From: Selaginella tamariscina
Lineage: Eukaryota; Streptophyta; Lycopodiopsida; Selaginellales; Selaginellaceae
Length of the DNA stretch: 64,000 bases
Direction of reading: 5' to 3'
Assembly (NCBI GenBank): GCA_003024785.1
Contig: PUQB01000601.1
Coordinates: forward strand, 62,001-126,000
Of this stretch, positions 50,505-62,639 are shown piece by piece. The notes under the pieces are model-generated. The model did not search any database. It was not told the origin of the DNA and saw nothing but the letters and a program-made list of their open reading frames with translations. Made by a program: the position numbers and the translations under genes. The stretch's first letter is position 1, and each line of letters begins with the position of its first letter.

Positions 50505-50690
50505 AGTATAGGTTATATTCGAGCTGCCCTTCTCTCTAGCAGCAAAGAGATTGAGGAGATATGTGAGGAACATGTGAAGAAGCCGGAGGGAGAGGTTAAT
50601 GCCTTGAAGAATGATCTTAAGCTTTGAAGAGAGAGAATGAGGGCTTGAAGGGCAAACTTTCTTGTCTCAAAGCTTAGCCGGTTGGCCCAC
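50505..50690 (+). pseudogene. Coiled-coil-like coding fragment, unrecognised
   Basis: The plus strand reads RAALLSSSKEIEEICEEHVK, then EGEVNALKNDL and a stop, with further charged sequence in another frame (REREGLKGKLSCLKA). The heptad-like pattern suggests a coiled coil. It sits about 130 bp before the hAT element. No family recognised. Confidence 0.3.
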
Positions 50691-50822
50691 ACTTGCATTG
50701 CAAGCTTGAGGTGGGCATGTTGTGGGGAACCCCACCAGGTGGATTTGCTCGCTACTGTGCTTGCTGTCGCAATTACACTAAACTTTCACTAGAGGCTCAT
50801 TTTGGAGATTTACTACAAAATA

Positions 50823-50935
50823 CTAGCAAATTTTTACTGTTCATAATTTTTTTTACTAATTTATCCCACGTCTACATACTTACATCCGAACGCCGTTCGG
50901 ACGTTAGCTAACGCGTGTTAGCTAACACGTGTTAA
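50823..50935 (+). repeat. hAT left inverted repeat
   Basis: It begins CTAGCAAATTTTTACTGTTC, then ATAATTTTTTTTACTAATTT, and ends with two GTTAGCTAAC palindromes. Its first ~70 bp align with the reverse complement of the right end. Confidence 0.75.
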
Positions 50936-51067
50936 AATTAGGGTTTGAAAAGAAACCCTAAAGAAAATCAAAAGAATCTTTTCATGTTTGACCAGATTTA
51001 ATTTTGACTAATTAGGGCAAACGTATTTAGGCAAATGTATGTGGGCAAGTGTATGTCAAATTAAGAG

Positions 51068-53176
51068 ATGAAAGAGGATTGGAGTTGGCAATACGTAGAA
51101 AAGGGGCGTTTCCTTGAACATGGACATGGGATTCGTCAATGGACATGTAAGTTTTGTCATAAGACATTTACTGGAGGCCCAGAACGGGTGAGAGCTCATT
51201 TAGCTGGCATTAGAGGTCATGGTATTGCTGTGTGCGAGGCTCCAGATGTTCCTTTGGATGTACGAGAGAGAACTAGGATGTCATTTCCACAAATTGTTAA
51301 TGTGGAGGGTGTTACAGCAGATGCCCAGTTGGGGCATCTACATATGGCATCTACAAGCCATGATGTATTGCAAACTGGATGTAGTCAAGTGGCTGAGGAG
51401 CCATCTGGGAGCCTTTCACTTAGGAGTATTGGTAGTAGTGGCAGTATTGGTCGAAGAAGAACAAGAGATGGTGACTTACAACCTTTGTTTGATGAGCATC
51501 AGGTGGAGAAATTGAATGATGCGATTGCTGAGTTTTTCTATGTTGAGAACATCCCGTTCAATACAATTCGAAGACCATACTTGAAGAAAATGCTAACTGC
51601 AGCGTGTGAGGCAGGTCCAAGTGGTATTTCTAGAATGCTAGGCTTTGAGAAGCTTAGAACCACCCAACTCACACGCACATACAAGAATGTGAACGAGAGA
51701 TTGGGCATTATGCGAAAAGGATGGGAGAAGTATGGAATTAGCATCATCACAGATGGATGGTCTGATATTCGAAATCGATCACTCATCAACTTTATGGCAT
51801 CTTCGATACATGGCTCGATGTTTTTGAAGGCAGTTGATACTGCAGGAGAAGAGAAAACAGGTGCATGGTTGTGGCAGGAAGTGAGGAAGGTTGTCATGGA
51901 TGTTGGGCCAGATTTGGTTGTTCAAGTGGTGACAGATAATGCTAGCAACTGTGTGCGCATGGGGGAATTGATGAGACAAGAATTTCCCCACATTATGCAT
52001 GTTCGATGTGTGTGTCATGTGTTGGATTTGCTCTTTGCTGATCTCGGGGATTTGAATTGGGTGAAGCCTTATGTCAAGGGATGTGAGGATATTGTTCGCT
52101 TTATTACAACGAAGCCTCGGTTACTTGCTTTGTATCGACGATTTTGTCCTAAGGAACTGCTGAAGCCGGCAAGGACCAGATTTGCTTACATCTTTTTAGT
52201 TATGTCCCAACTTTTAGACACTGTGGTTTTAGGAGGATTGAGGAGAATGATTGTGAGTGAAGATTGGGAGAACACAGAGTGGGCCACGAGTGTAGAAGGA
52301 CGAAGAATACAGGCTTTGATTCTTGACAACAACTTTTGGGAACGATGTCAACATTTATTGATACTTCTTGGACCTATCTTGAAGGTGCTTCGACTTGCTG
52401 ATCGCGAGGGTGCTACATCATGTTTAATCTTCGAGGCTATGGATAGAATGAATGAGTCCTTAGAGGCTGCTGCACGTGAAGGAGTCCTTTGGAAACATGA
52501 GGTTGACACAATTAAGCACTTGCTCAATGATGATCACGGCACTGGAAATCGAAAGGAGGCACGTTGGTATATGATGCATAACATTCTCCATGGTGCTGCT
52601 TTTGCTCTACATCCTAGATGGTTGGAACTAGAGATTGACGGTGAAGCTGACGATAATTGGCTTGAATACATGCTATTATATAGTAGGGGAGACATGGTCT
52701 TGCAAGGAAGATTGGATGCTCAGTTTCGTCAGTTTCGAGATCAACTGGGAAAGCACATGAACTTGCCACTATCACAGGATCCTGAGAAGCGGAAATATCC
52801 TGTGAGTTGGTGGAATTCGTTTGGAAATGGTATGCCTGACTTGAAGAGAATGGCTCTTAAAATTTTGAGTCAAATGGTGTGTGCTTCACCTTGTGAGAGG
52901 AATTGGAGCTCGTGGAGTATGATTCAAACAATGAGAAGATCAAGGCTACTCCCGAGCAACACAGAGAAATTGGTTTTTGTGCACACCAACACGAAAGTTG
53001 TGGATAAACTAGAGCAGGAGGGTTTGAAGTTTCTGGAAATTGACTTGGATGCACTCGATCTAGAGCCTCAATGGCAAAGGATTCTTAATTTAGTAGATAC
53101 GTTGGAGGAGCCAACACAAATCATGCATGCTTCGGATAATGAAGATAATATGGAAAATACAGAGGAAGAAGACTAG
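51068..53176 (+). CDS. hAT-family transposase
   Basis: 702 residues in a single intron-free frame starting MKEDWSWQYVEKGRFLEHGH. Near the N-terminus is a BED-type zinc finger (C27, C30, H44 and H51 or a nearby Cys/His) for binding the transposon ends. The middle is a DUF659-type catalytic fold: the first acidic residue lies in TDGWSD (D229), the second in VTDNASNC (D290), followed by CVCHVLDLL. The C-terminus holds the hAT dimerisation domain (SWWNSFGNGMPDLKRMALKI, then CASPCERNWSSWS) at about residues 578-645, and an acidic tail. Length and domain order are normal for plant hAT transposases. No stop or frame change interrupts it, so the enzyme may be functional. Confidence 0.93.
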   Translation: MKEDWSWQYVEKGRFLEHGHGIRQWTCKFCHKTFTGGPERVRAHLAGIRGHGIAVCEAPDVPLDVRERTRMSFPQIVNVEGVTADAQLGHLHMASTSHDVLQTGCSQVAEEPSGSLSLRSIGSSGSIGRRRTRDGDLQPLFDEHQVEKLNDAIAEFFYVENIPFNTIRRPYLKKMLTAACEAGPSGISRMLGFEKLRTTQLTRTYKNVNERLGIMRKGWEKYGISIITDGWSDIRNRSLINFMASSIHGSMFLKAVDTAGEEKTGAWLWQEVRKVVMDVGPDLVVQVVTDNASNCVRMGELMRQEFPHIMHVRCVCHVLDLLFADLGDLNWVKPYVKGCEDIVRFITTKPRLLALYRRFCPKELLKPARTRFAYIFLVMSQLLDTVVLGGLRRMIVSEDWENTEWATSVEGRRIQALILDNNFWERCQHLLILLGPILKVLRLADREGATSCLIFEAMDRMNESLEAAAREGVLWKHEVDTIKHLLNDDHGTGNRKEARWYMMHNILHGAAFALHPRWLELEIDGEADDNWLEYMLLYSRGDMVLQGRLDAQFRQFRDQLGKHMNLPLSQDPEKRKYPVSWWNSFGNGMPDLKRMALKILSQMVCASPCERNWSSWSMIQTMRRSRLLPSNTEKLVFVHTNTKVVDKLEQEGLKFLEIDLDALDLEPQWQRILNLVDTLEEPTQIMHASDNEDNMENTEEED

Positions 53177-54019
53177 CATCGTGATTATGAGTATTAGGAT
53201 ATATTATTTATAATTATGAACATTAAAATATATTATTGTGTGTACATGTTCGGATTTAAGTACAAAATAAAAAATTTTTAAGAAAATTATTAAAGTGACC
53301 TTTTAGTTTTATATAATTTTTAAATAAATGGTAAGTAATATATAAATAAGCAATAATATATAATAAGTGATAATTTTTAAATAAAAATGGTATATAATAT
53401 ATAAGCAAATAATATATAATCACAAATAGGTTTTGTGTGATTAATTATAAATTTGAGTCAAAATATTTTTAAACTTAAACTCAACAAAATGAATTATAAT
53501 AAACTAGGAGATTAGTTAATATTCTTTTATTGAATATAGTTATTTTAAAACAAAGTTTTTTAAATAATGTATTGTGATTTCTTACGTTTTACAAATATTT
53601 ACACTTATTGAGAATATACTAAAGAATCAAAACGTATTTGCCACGTCAGCAATAGCATCTTTGTAAGATGCTTTAAAATACACTGTAGATCTTTGAGAAA
53701 TCTGCAACACCATCGGTGGAATTCACTCCACCACACCACCAATGGAATTCACTCCGCCATTCTTCATGTCTCGCGCACGCTGTCTTTTGCTTGTCCACTC
53801 CAGCTTGCCTCTCCAAGCAATTACAATGTCGCGCGGTTGTAATTTTCACAATTTGTGTGAATCAATTCACGGACATGGCCATGGATTTCTCACATATTCT
53901 TTCACATGCTGAAATGATGATGATCATTCACAAATTCACCGTTAGAATGTGTCTGTTTCATTTAGATTAATTAAAATTATAATTATTTTTTAATGATTTT
54001 TTAATTAAGTGAGCCGTAA

Positions 54020-54163
54020 CATCCGAACGCATTAGAAACAGTAACTTACGTGTTAGCTAACGTGCTAACGTTAGGACGTTTGGTCAACGTTAGCGTATCA
54101 TGTAAGTATGACGTCTACAGTGGTAAACTAGCAAAAAAATTATGAACAATGAAAATTTACTAG
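54020..54163 (-). repeat. hAT right inverted repeat
   Basis: Read on the minus strand it begins CTAGTAAATTTTCATTGTTC, then ATAATTTTTTTGCTAGTTTA. It matches the left end for about 70 bp with scattered mismatches, then has GTTAGCACGTTAGCTAACAC subterminal motifs. Confidence 0.75.
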
Positions 54164-54599
54164 ATTTTATTGATGGTCTTTTCCTAATGCTAGTTTATAA
54201 GGTTAGTTCGAAATATGTAATACTAGTTTAATATTTAAGTCATCACACAATAAATATTTATATGTTTAAATTGTAGTTGTTACAAATGATCACATTTTTC
54301 TACTTTTTCTTATACACTTTACTTGAATGACTCATAATAATGTATTTTAATTTTGAGTTGTGTATGGGTGTGTGGTGTTTGTGTGTGTATATGTGAGAGA
54401 GAGAAAGTACAATGCCAAAGTTGAAGTGTTCTATTTAAAAAAAAGAAGCTAATTGTACATTATTAGGCAGGTTTAAAGTATTTCATTTTCATAAATAAAA
54501 ATAATTATTCTTTAATCAATATATGGTAAATATATCTTTGAAGAGCATGCTCAACAAGCTAAAAAAACTTTCAACGATTCAATTCTTATTTTCACATTC

Positions 54600-55800
54600 A
54601 TTCTACATGCTTGCCAGATGGAAGAAGGGACATCATACAACTAAAGGTCCAAAGGGAAAAACCCACTACACGGTCTTCAGTTGTACAAACAAGCAATAGG
54701 AGGAAATCGACGACTCCACCAATTGTAATTAAAGGGAAGAAACAAAGTGCACTCGATCACACTCTTTAAAGGTATATAATGTGAAGCCACAATTCGCATA
54801 TGATTTAAATTCTAAATCATAAACAACAATCAAGGTTTGACAATTGGTTATGAGTCCCATTTAAGAATTTTTAACAGTTAATAGGAAATCAATAGCTAAT
54901 ATGGACTAAAAAGAGGTAATTGATTGAACATTTGCTTGTATAATGATGTATACATACAATATATATGACTATATGCACTGCATTGGATGACAACCCGATT
55001 CTTACAGACCGAGGTGATCCTGATGATGATGCTGAGGCAAGATAGAAGTGACTTGAAACTCGCCATGTATCACTTTAAAAGCAAAATACTTTTAACAAGA
55101 GACAAACAAAAAAGTACTGAACACACTCAATACTTAATCATGTATATTAAATATATCATGTAGAGAAAGGTCATGGAGGATGCACTAAAATAATAGAAAT
55201 GGGACTCCACATATGAGGAGGTAAAGAGAGAGATGAAGAGAGAGGGGAGAGAGGGAGGCTATGCTTTGTGTGTGTGTGGTTACTATCAATGTCAAGTATT
55301 TGCCTATGCTGTTAAACATAAAGAGAACATCTAAAGGAATGTTGAGAAGTTAAAGAAGCTTGGATTTGGAAGGAGCTAAAAAGCTCACCGATAAATCTGG
55401 CCCATAAAAGAAATCACGTGATAAAAATGTAAGTATAACGATGCATACATAAATGCTGATAAAAATGTAAGCATAGTGATGCATACATAGCAAATTCAAA
55501 AACATTGATCTATATGTTTGGCATGTAGGATTTCACTGTATTTGAGCATAAAAATTAGATATACTTGCTAGATAAGAAGTATTCAAGTGTAGTAGAGGGA
55601 AGGGTGCATTGTGGAGACAAGAATGCGATTGCTCATTATAAAGCATTGGGCAAAGGCGTGTCACTAATTGTAACTAGTGTTATTCCTAGTACTGAGCAAT
55701 TTAAGTTGAAGGAAAGCCCGAATGATGGTGTGGATACTTTAGGAAATATCAAGTAAGGAGGCTTCAAGCATGTGATTAGATGGCCCTTGACTCTCGTGTC
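54600..55800 (+). pseudogene. Transposon-like coding remnants, unrecognised
   Basis: Plus-strand pieces with coding character: QLKVQREKPTTRSSVVQTSN near 54,640, YEEVKREMKRE near 55,215, and LDKKYSSVVEGRVHCGDKNA at about 55,568, followed by SVIPSTEQFKLKESPNDGVD, TLGNIK, a stop, and GGFKHVIRWPLTLV. The last block resembles a short domain common in plant CACTA-like transposon proteins (repeated valine strands, then T.G......I.WP). No terminal repeats were found. Tentative. Confidence 0.35.
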
Positions 55801-55879
55801 AGCAGGCCTAATGGTAAGTATAGTTCTTTATATGTTGTTCTGAATATGCATAATCATGTTGTTGTTTTGTAAATAGGTT

Positions 55880-56850
55880 ATATTATATGCGGAATCGTGC
55901 CGGCCTTACGATTCCCCCCACTACAGATCATGGGGCACGAGACACCGAAACCATTGCCCCCATCCCACTGCCAACCCCGGCATGCCAGTTCCAATCTTGG
56001 CGTCTAATCCATTGATAATGCCCACCGCTACAGAGCCCTAGACCCCACTTTCCCATGCAACCAAAGCACACCCCGAATGCGCAACCAAAGCCAGCTCGAA
56101 ATATCCTATACCTGGTGCATCCCCCATGGAACCTCTTTGTTTGGGGAGCGGCCACGACCAATGGACATTGTGAAACGATGCCCAGGTTGTTGACGAATAA
56201 TAATATAGGGTCATTGGTCCAACACCCTAGTAATCTCCCAACAAAGAACTCCAACCCTCCCAATGTGGCATATAAAATGTGTGTGGTGCACGCAGGCCTA
56301 AGAAGATACTAATTCTTTGACCGGATGCTTTCTCCCCTGCTAAGCTGAGGGGTTCCCTCGTCACGCTATAACCTGATCAATATCCCTCCCATGCTACTTG
56401 CTGCACCAAACCTAAACACCAACCTACTTGCTCATGATCCCCACCTGCTGCTTTGTAGTCAATTTGCCTAGTTGTTGGTCATAAATGCGGGCAAAAACAC
56501 TCTAGACCATTGGTTGGGGGCGTCAATTGTCCAGAGCGGTGTGGTGTTTTAGATGCAAGGCAAGTTAGGCACTTTCTCAATATTGCTGAGGCTTTGTTAG
56601 GTTCGAGAGTGTGGTGCTGGATGACTCACTCATTGTCTCGGTCAATGAGCTTAAGTTAGACTCATGCCAGCAAAGATGAAGGAATTAGAAATCTCTCAGT
56701 CTTCTTTGGTCTGTTTGCCCCACGCCTATTCTTTTATGCCTCACTGTTAGTTGGTTTTTTACTTGCTCCACCTTCTCTAGGGGGAATGTTCTGTAGGGAT
56801 ATTCCTAAGAAATATGCTAGAAGGAACATATTGTTGTGACGTGCAAACAG
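55880..56850. other. GC-normal stretch without recognised product
   Basis: About 1 kb of balanced composition in an AT-rich setting, unlike intergenic DNA here. It has an 85-codon plus-strand frame (56,055-56,312, MQPKHTPNAQPKPARNILYL) and a 111-codon minus frame over the same bases. Neither is recognisable. It may continue the transposon-like remnants to its left. Confidence 0.35.
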
Positions 56851-57099
56851 CGTTTATCTTTCGGATTTGACTTGTAGCTGTTGTTGTGTATGCGATCGGC
56901 TGGACAATCTTGGTGTGTTTCATCCGTGGTAATTGTATGTTAGCAAGCTCGTGGACTGACATGTGACAGTATCCCAACATGTGACAAAACCGGTGAAGGC
57001 CTGAAGCATGGTAAAATTGACATATACAGATATACAATACATATACAGATATACATATACAACCAATACATATACAGATATACAAACGTCTCCCATTCC

Positions 57100-57871
57100 T
57101 TAGTGCTGTCAACAAGTATTGGGGGGCAGCAAATATGTTCACATGTGCATTTCCCCCACATGTCTCCACACATTCCTTGAATGCTCTCTGCAGTCCTTGG
57201 ATGCCCTTCTGAACTAAACTAGTTAGCTTAGCTGGTAATATACCTGTAACCTCCGACAGTGCATATTTAGCCCCTTGGCCTATACCAATTCTATCCCCCG
57301 TCTCAGATTCTACCTTGATATGTGTAGCACGCAATGCAACGGACTTCCCATCTATCTTGTTTACCAGAAGTAGTTCAATCCCTCCTTCCTTCATCAATCT
57401 AATAAGGTCTCTAATCTCTTTTGACCCCAACACTTCCTCAGAGTGAAACTGTAAGTCCAGTAAACCGCTCGACTTTGGTTCCTCTAAATCCAACATTCTT
57501 AGCACTCTCCATATTACAAGACTGGTTATATAGATATGACCACTAACACCAATGTAGAACTTACTTCCCGGCTTGAACTGCCTCACTTTGACATCGTATG
57601 TTGCTAGATTTCCCGCTGCACCTTCAAACATTGTGTCTGAGAGTACTACGGTGCCCACAGCCTTCACAGTTAAGCAGAGGATGATAGTTGAAGTTCGAAA
57701 CTCGCCTGCTAGCCCCTTCAATGCCCGTATCCTCCTCTGCAAAATCTTCGGATCTCCTGGAGACCTTGTAACAGCTGCTTCGGCATCCACAACAGCCATA
57801 TGGTACTGTTTGAGCTGTATATATGCCTCTGCCCTGTTACTAAGTGTCTGTGTGGCAAGTGCTTGGCTGAC
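57100..57871 (-). CDS. TPR plus proteasome-like Ntn-hydrolase domain protein
   Basis: The minus-strand exon starts after acceptor AAACAG at 57,871 and stays open. Residues 1-60 form a TPR unit (LATQTLSNRAEAYIQLKQYH, then MAVVDAEAAVTRSPGDPKIL). A segment follows that matches a proteasome/HslV-type Ntn fold in order: TSTIILCLTVKAVGTVVLSD (Thr strand, and Asp at the D17 place), GNLATYDVKVRQFKPGSKFY (Lys at the K33 place), IGVSGH, IELLLVNKIDGKS, GDRIGIGQGAKYALSEVTG and a final helix-strand QRAFKECVETCGGNAHVNIF. Such enzymes use an N-terminal Thr as nucleophile. Here it is internal, so activity would need processing, or the domain is regulatory. Downstream exons and the 5' exons are not resolved; the frame beyond about 57,100 runs into (ACATATACAGATAT) repeats. 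The domain call is by eye. Confidence 0.55.
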
Positions 57872-57959
57872 CTGTTTATAAAACTATGAGAGAGAGAGAG
57901 AGATGGATGCCACCATGTTGATATATTCTGAATGGATAAGTATGCATATAACGCAGGAA

Positions 57960-59822
57960 GCTGCGTACCTCATCATTTGTAGCCTTTAATTACTTACCCG
58001 CTGATTAACTAGCAGATTTATCAGGGGCTAGAGATCAGCCACCGTGCACCGGGAAAGAAGAATGCACAGGTATACATTTCCACAAGTATATACAGATATA
58101 TATTGCACACACACATGTAAATACAAGCTAAACTACATGTATGCAGGAATACTTACATGTAGCTGGAAATGTAAGCTTCCTTAATGGAGCATTTGCTACT
58201 GCTATCATTCTCTATGCAGGCAGCATACAATCAGCCACGCTCATGAGTACTACATTCTCTATGTACACACACACGCAAACAAACAAACAACATCTAGATA
58301 TTTATCTGTATATGTATTAATCTGGAACGAATACAAGTCAATAGCCCATTAAGTAAATAATGGGCATTTGAAAAATATTAATGTTCACACACACACACAC
58401 ACACACACCGCTAGATATATGTAAATATATGTATTGCAAAGTCTAGAGCGAATACAAAACTTTCAATAGCCAGTTACAGCCATTTGATTCACACACACAC
58501 ACACACATACACACACATTGTACCAATCTGAAATCAATTACAGAGCAAGCTTATTACAGTAGAAATCGGCTCTTTGCACACACACACACACATACACTAG
58601 GTACCCAAATGAATATGTATGGCTAATTCTTGTAATACAATGTGTATATACATGTACAAATACCTCTAATACCGAGCCCATTGAGTATAATAACATGAAA
58701 TGAGTATATTCATGTTTTTTAACACAAACATAACTAAAAGTTAAGACTGATATGCTGATTTATATTAGTTATTATAGTGGAAACTTACATTGTCGTCCCT
58801 TAAGATAAAAAGAAAAATATAAACATTTAACAAGCTTAACTCCTATATTAATAATGTATTTATTATTATTATTGTTAATTTTTAACAAAGAGATGGCAAT
58901 AATAATATTTTCTTCATATTAATGTATTAATAATAAAACTGCAATAATACTCCTGCAATCTTAAACAACTCAAGTATAAATTAATCAATCTAGATTATTG
59001 CATACTTCAGTTTAATATTACACACTCATAGCCGCTTGCATGCACATGCACACATGCACACAAGCACACAAGAGTATATTGTTAAAACATCATGACGTTC
59101 TTCTTCCATATATTATATAAAGAAAAATCACATAAATACCCCTTAATCGCATTTCAAAGCTGGATTATGTTTACAAATATAAAATATAGCAAGTTAAAAC
59201 ACACGAGAATAACAAATTTGAAACTTTAATAATAACAATTACAATTTTAACAATCATAAATACAAAAAATCTAAAAGAAAAATTATAATGTAACTAAAAA
59301 ATTTAATACTAAATCCTTGAGGAAATTTCTGTAGCAAAAGTTTGATTTAAATTTTTAATTAAACAAATAGAAACGCTGAGCAGTTTATTTATAAATTATT
59401 TAAATAATATATTCTAAACAAACATAAAATTTTCTTTTATTTTATTTTAAAAATAGACTAGTTTACCTGTGTGTGTGTGTGTGTGTTTTAACGCTGCATA
59501 TATCTTATCTCTGGTTTTCCCATTTAACTACATCTTTGTGTATATTAGAATGGGGGGATTAAAACAAACTAATTCAATCATTACAACTTAAAAGAATATT
59601 TTTATTAAATCTTTTTAATCATGCTCTCCTTAAATTAATTATTTACTAAACTCTAAATATAAAACTCTTTTAAATTATACACACGCCAATGGCAATTCAA
59701 AAATATGTGGATGTATGTGTGTGCATATTTATTTTTGTTAAACGTTGTATGTCTATGTATGTGTATCTATATATCTATATTTATGTTCTGCATTTCCACC
59801 CTTAATCTTGCAAATATTTGAT

Positions 59823-59891
<69 letters not shown>

Positions 59892-61060
59892 ACCAGTCTT
59901 GACAAAATTAATATTAATGGCATATCCTGTATTTATATACAATGGGGAAGGGAATATCTTAAAGCATATTCCACATATGCTTGTTAACCCTATTTTTATT
60001 AAAAGTTATGTTATTAATATTAGATATAAAACTATAATTTAATCTCTATTAATGTTTTAAATTATATTTATAACGATCATTTCAATAAACATGGAAATGG
60101 CCACTATCTACCTGAATCATCATTAAGTACATTGATCTTATTATCATTTTAAGAAGGATGCATGGGTATAGTGTGACAGATATATATATATATATATAAA
60201 CGTCAATGATGATTGATCTGTAGTATGGAACGTGTGCAAAGCATAACAACCCCACTTGTAACTGACTATCAAGAAATCATGTGTTGCTAAGCATACAATT
60301 TCCTAACTGTTACGAAATGAATAAATAAAAATTAAACAATAATGCTAAAACTTTCTTAATATTTTTAATTAAATGTACAAGTAATACTGTGTAAAATTAT
60401 AATTAAATATAGACTATAACTGGTTCATTGTCATTCTTTCAATGGGAATGCTACATATTCACATCATTTGCAAGCTGTGTATTATTTATAATTTAAATAA
60501 TGATGATGCCATGATTATATTCATGTATAGATTATAAATATATATATGGGTACATATGTGTATGATTTTGGATAGATTATTTAATATCAGTATTATTTTA
60601 AGGATATGCATTAATTGGATATTTTATATTTTATTTCAGTCTTAACTTTTATTTAAGAAATATTAATTATAATAAATCAGAGTATTTTAATAATATCTCA
60701 AAATGTCTATTAATTTTGTTTAAAAAATAATAATCTCACAAAGATAAATATATTAGTTTAAGGTAGAAAAAATTGATGGTAAAGATATATACTAATTGAA
60801 CGATTTAGATTTTATTTCAACCATAAATTTTATTTTAAAAATAATAATTATAAAAAAATTAAAAGATACTAATAGTATCTCATGTTTAGGGTTTAAGAGA
60901 TGTAGTATATACCAAAGAAGAAAAGAAGAAAATAAGGTGACAACAACAAAAAAAACCACTTATTCAACTCATCAAGCTTAAACAAACTTAAACTACCTTA
61001 ATTAGATACAGATCGGTCCTCTGTACACTGCACATCATGGCAAGACTTTCAAACTTTTGA
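57960..61060. other. AT-rich stretch with many (AC)n microsatellites
   Basis: No gene recognised. (AC)n runs at about 58,386, 58,491, 58,577 and 59,468, and a compound (GT)n(GA)n at 59,822-59,890. Elsewhere these compound repeats mark introns read in the same direction, so an undetected plus-strand exon nearby is possible. Confidence 0.55.
59822..59890. repeat. Compound (GT)n(GA)n microsatellite
   Basis: (GT)n of about 26 bp followed directly by (GA)n of about 42 bp. No gene is recognised next to it. Confidence 0.95.
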
Positions 61061-61089
61061 CGAGTGAATAGCAGTACACACCAAAGAAC

Positions 61090-62016
61090 TTTCTACTTGC
61101 AGGTGGAGGAAAGCATCATATTGACCCAGCTAGACTTCCGGATACACTTGCATTCCCTGTTCATCGTTCCTCTTCCTCTTGATCGACAGAACCCTACTCC
61201 ACGACAACGAACGCTTGATGAATCCTTGAGCCTTCCGTATCCATACGACTACTAGTAGAAGAAGTCGATTCCGAGCCCTCGAGTTGTACAGTTATGTCAG
61301 GTAATGGCTCCTTAACGACATACTCGTCGAGCTTGAACGCTGCAGATGTCTCCTTAAAGACTTAAACAAACTTACCTCTTCCATACTCGATCCTCTCTTC
61401 CTGGCAATCCCTGTTCGAGGCTCCCCAGTAAGGGGATCCCCTGCAGGAGTTACCTGAGAAGCTGAGTTTCCAGTTACCGGCTCCACTTTGGCCCGGCAGA
61501 GAGGGCATATGTTGGAGTGGGACGAGAGCCATGTATCGATGCACTCGACGTGGAACCCGTGCTTGCAGTTCGGCAATATCTTTACGTCTTCGCCATCTTG
61601 AAACTCCCCAAGCAGACAGCGCAGTCGTTGCAGGTCTCGAGAGAGACCGAGCCCTTCCTCTTCTTGTGTACTGGGAGCCTCCGAACGAGCGATCCGGACA
61701 GGGCATTCGACCTGACGAAGAACAGGGGCTGCTCCGGTTCCTCGTTTGTTGTATCTTCCACGGAAGTGTTGTTGGTCGGGTTCGGACTTGTGAACTGCCT
61801 GATGAACCACGCCGACAGCACCCTGTAGTAACTCACCAGGAGGAACGTAATTACGAGGAGAACGACTATCGCCGCGATGATAGGGGCGATGCTGCTGAGT
61901 GAGATGGGTTCGTGGTGTGTCTGGGAGGAATTAACTGAGCTGTTGTTAGTGCTGCTAACAACTCCGCCACGAAGAGGATCGCCGAGAGGCTTTGGCAAAT
62001 CCCGATCAGGCTTCAT
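61090..62016 (-). CDS. ATL-type RING-H2 E3 ubiquitin ligase
   Basis: Minus strand, ATG at 62,016. Residues 1-36 are polar, with several NSS/NNS glycosylation-like sites. A transmembrane helix follows at about 41-64 ([20 protein letters not shown]). After it comes the RING-H2 finger (CAVCLG, then [31 protein letters not shown]), the pattern of ATL ligases that ubiquitinate targets at membranes with an E2. One base is missing within a G-run between CAVCLG and EFQDGED (near 61,603), which splits the finger over two frames. One frame ends at 61,292 (MSLRSHYLT). Another continues with [19 protein letters not shown], which looks more like an ATL tail, so the real end may lie near 61,090-61,210. Intron-free, as usual for ATLs. 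Confidence 0.85.
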
Positions 62017-62639
62017 TGATAGAATTCTGAATCAGAGGCCCCTAAATGAGAAGTTCAAAGTCATCTTTAAGAATGCAACATTTTGTCCGCGGTCTATAAA
62101 ATGTTAAAATATCTTAATAATATCATATACTTAGCAATGAATTTAATTAATAGAGCTTAGATATATTCATATGTAATTTGAAATATGTGTATTTAATTAA
62201 TTTATTTTGATCTCATAGGTCCTTGGGCGGAACCCGGACGCAGTGACGATCAATGATTCTCCACACTAAAACCCTAATTAAAATTAAAAACCTATTTTAA
62301 AATTAGATGGTGTAAATTAACCGTGTAAAAAACTATATGAACTTTAATATGGTGTATTGAAAAATGCTAATCTATCTTTGTTTTCGTCACCTGTCACATG
62401 TGTAATGGAGTTGTAAGGTGTGTACACGTATTAAAAATGTGAGGAGCATACACACACATTGTTGGTATGTACAAGATTACACACTTAAAACATATGCATA
62501 TTTTTGTATACACCCACATATACATATATAAATATTTATATATGTATAGAGAGAGACATACACACATATACACAACACGTATGTATGAATATATTTTAAT
62601 TTAATTTCTATTTTAAAATATATGAGTATTGTTTTAATA

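Larger units (their letters stand above)
50823..54163 (+). mobile_element. hAT DNA transposon, apparently intact
   Basis: A 3.3-kb element with one uninterrupted transposase gene and long imperfect inverted repeats at its ends (50,823-50,935 and about 54,020-54,163). The inner parts of both ends repeat GTTAGCTAAC motifs, as expected for transposase-binding subterminal repeats. The outermost boundary and an 8-bp target duplication could not be fixed by eye. The AT-rich segment 53,200-53,640 and a GC-normal patch at 53,650-53,970 with repeated GGAATTCACTCC lie between gene and right end. Confidence 0.85.

Noticed and set aside
59745-59987. 80-codon frame over the (GT)n(GA)n array
   Set aside because: Most residues come from the microsatellite (VCVCV, RERERE); no independent coding evidence.
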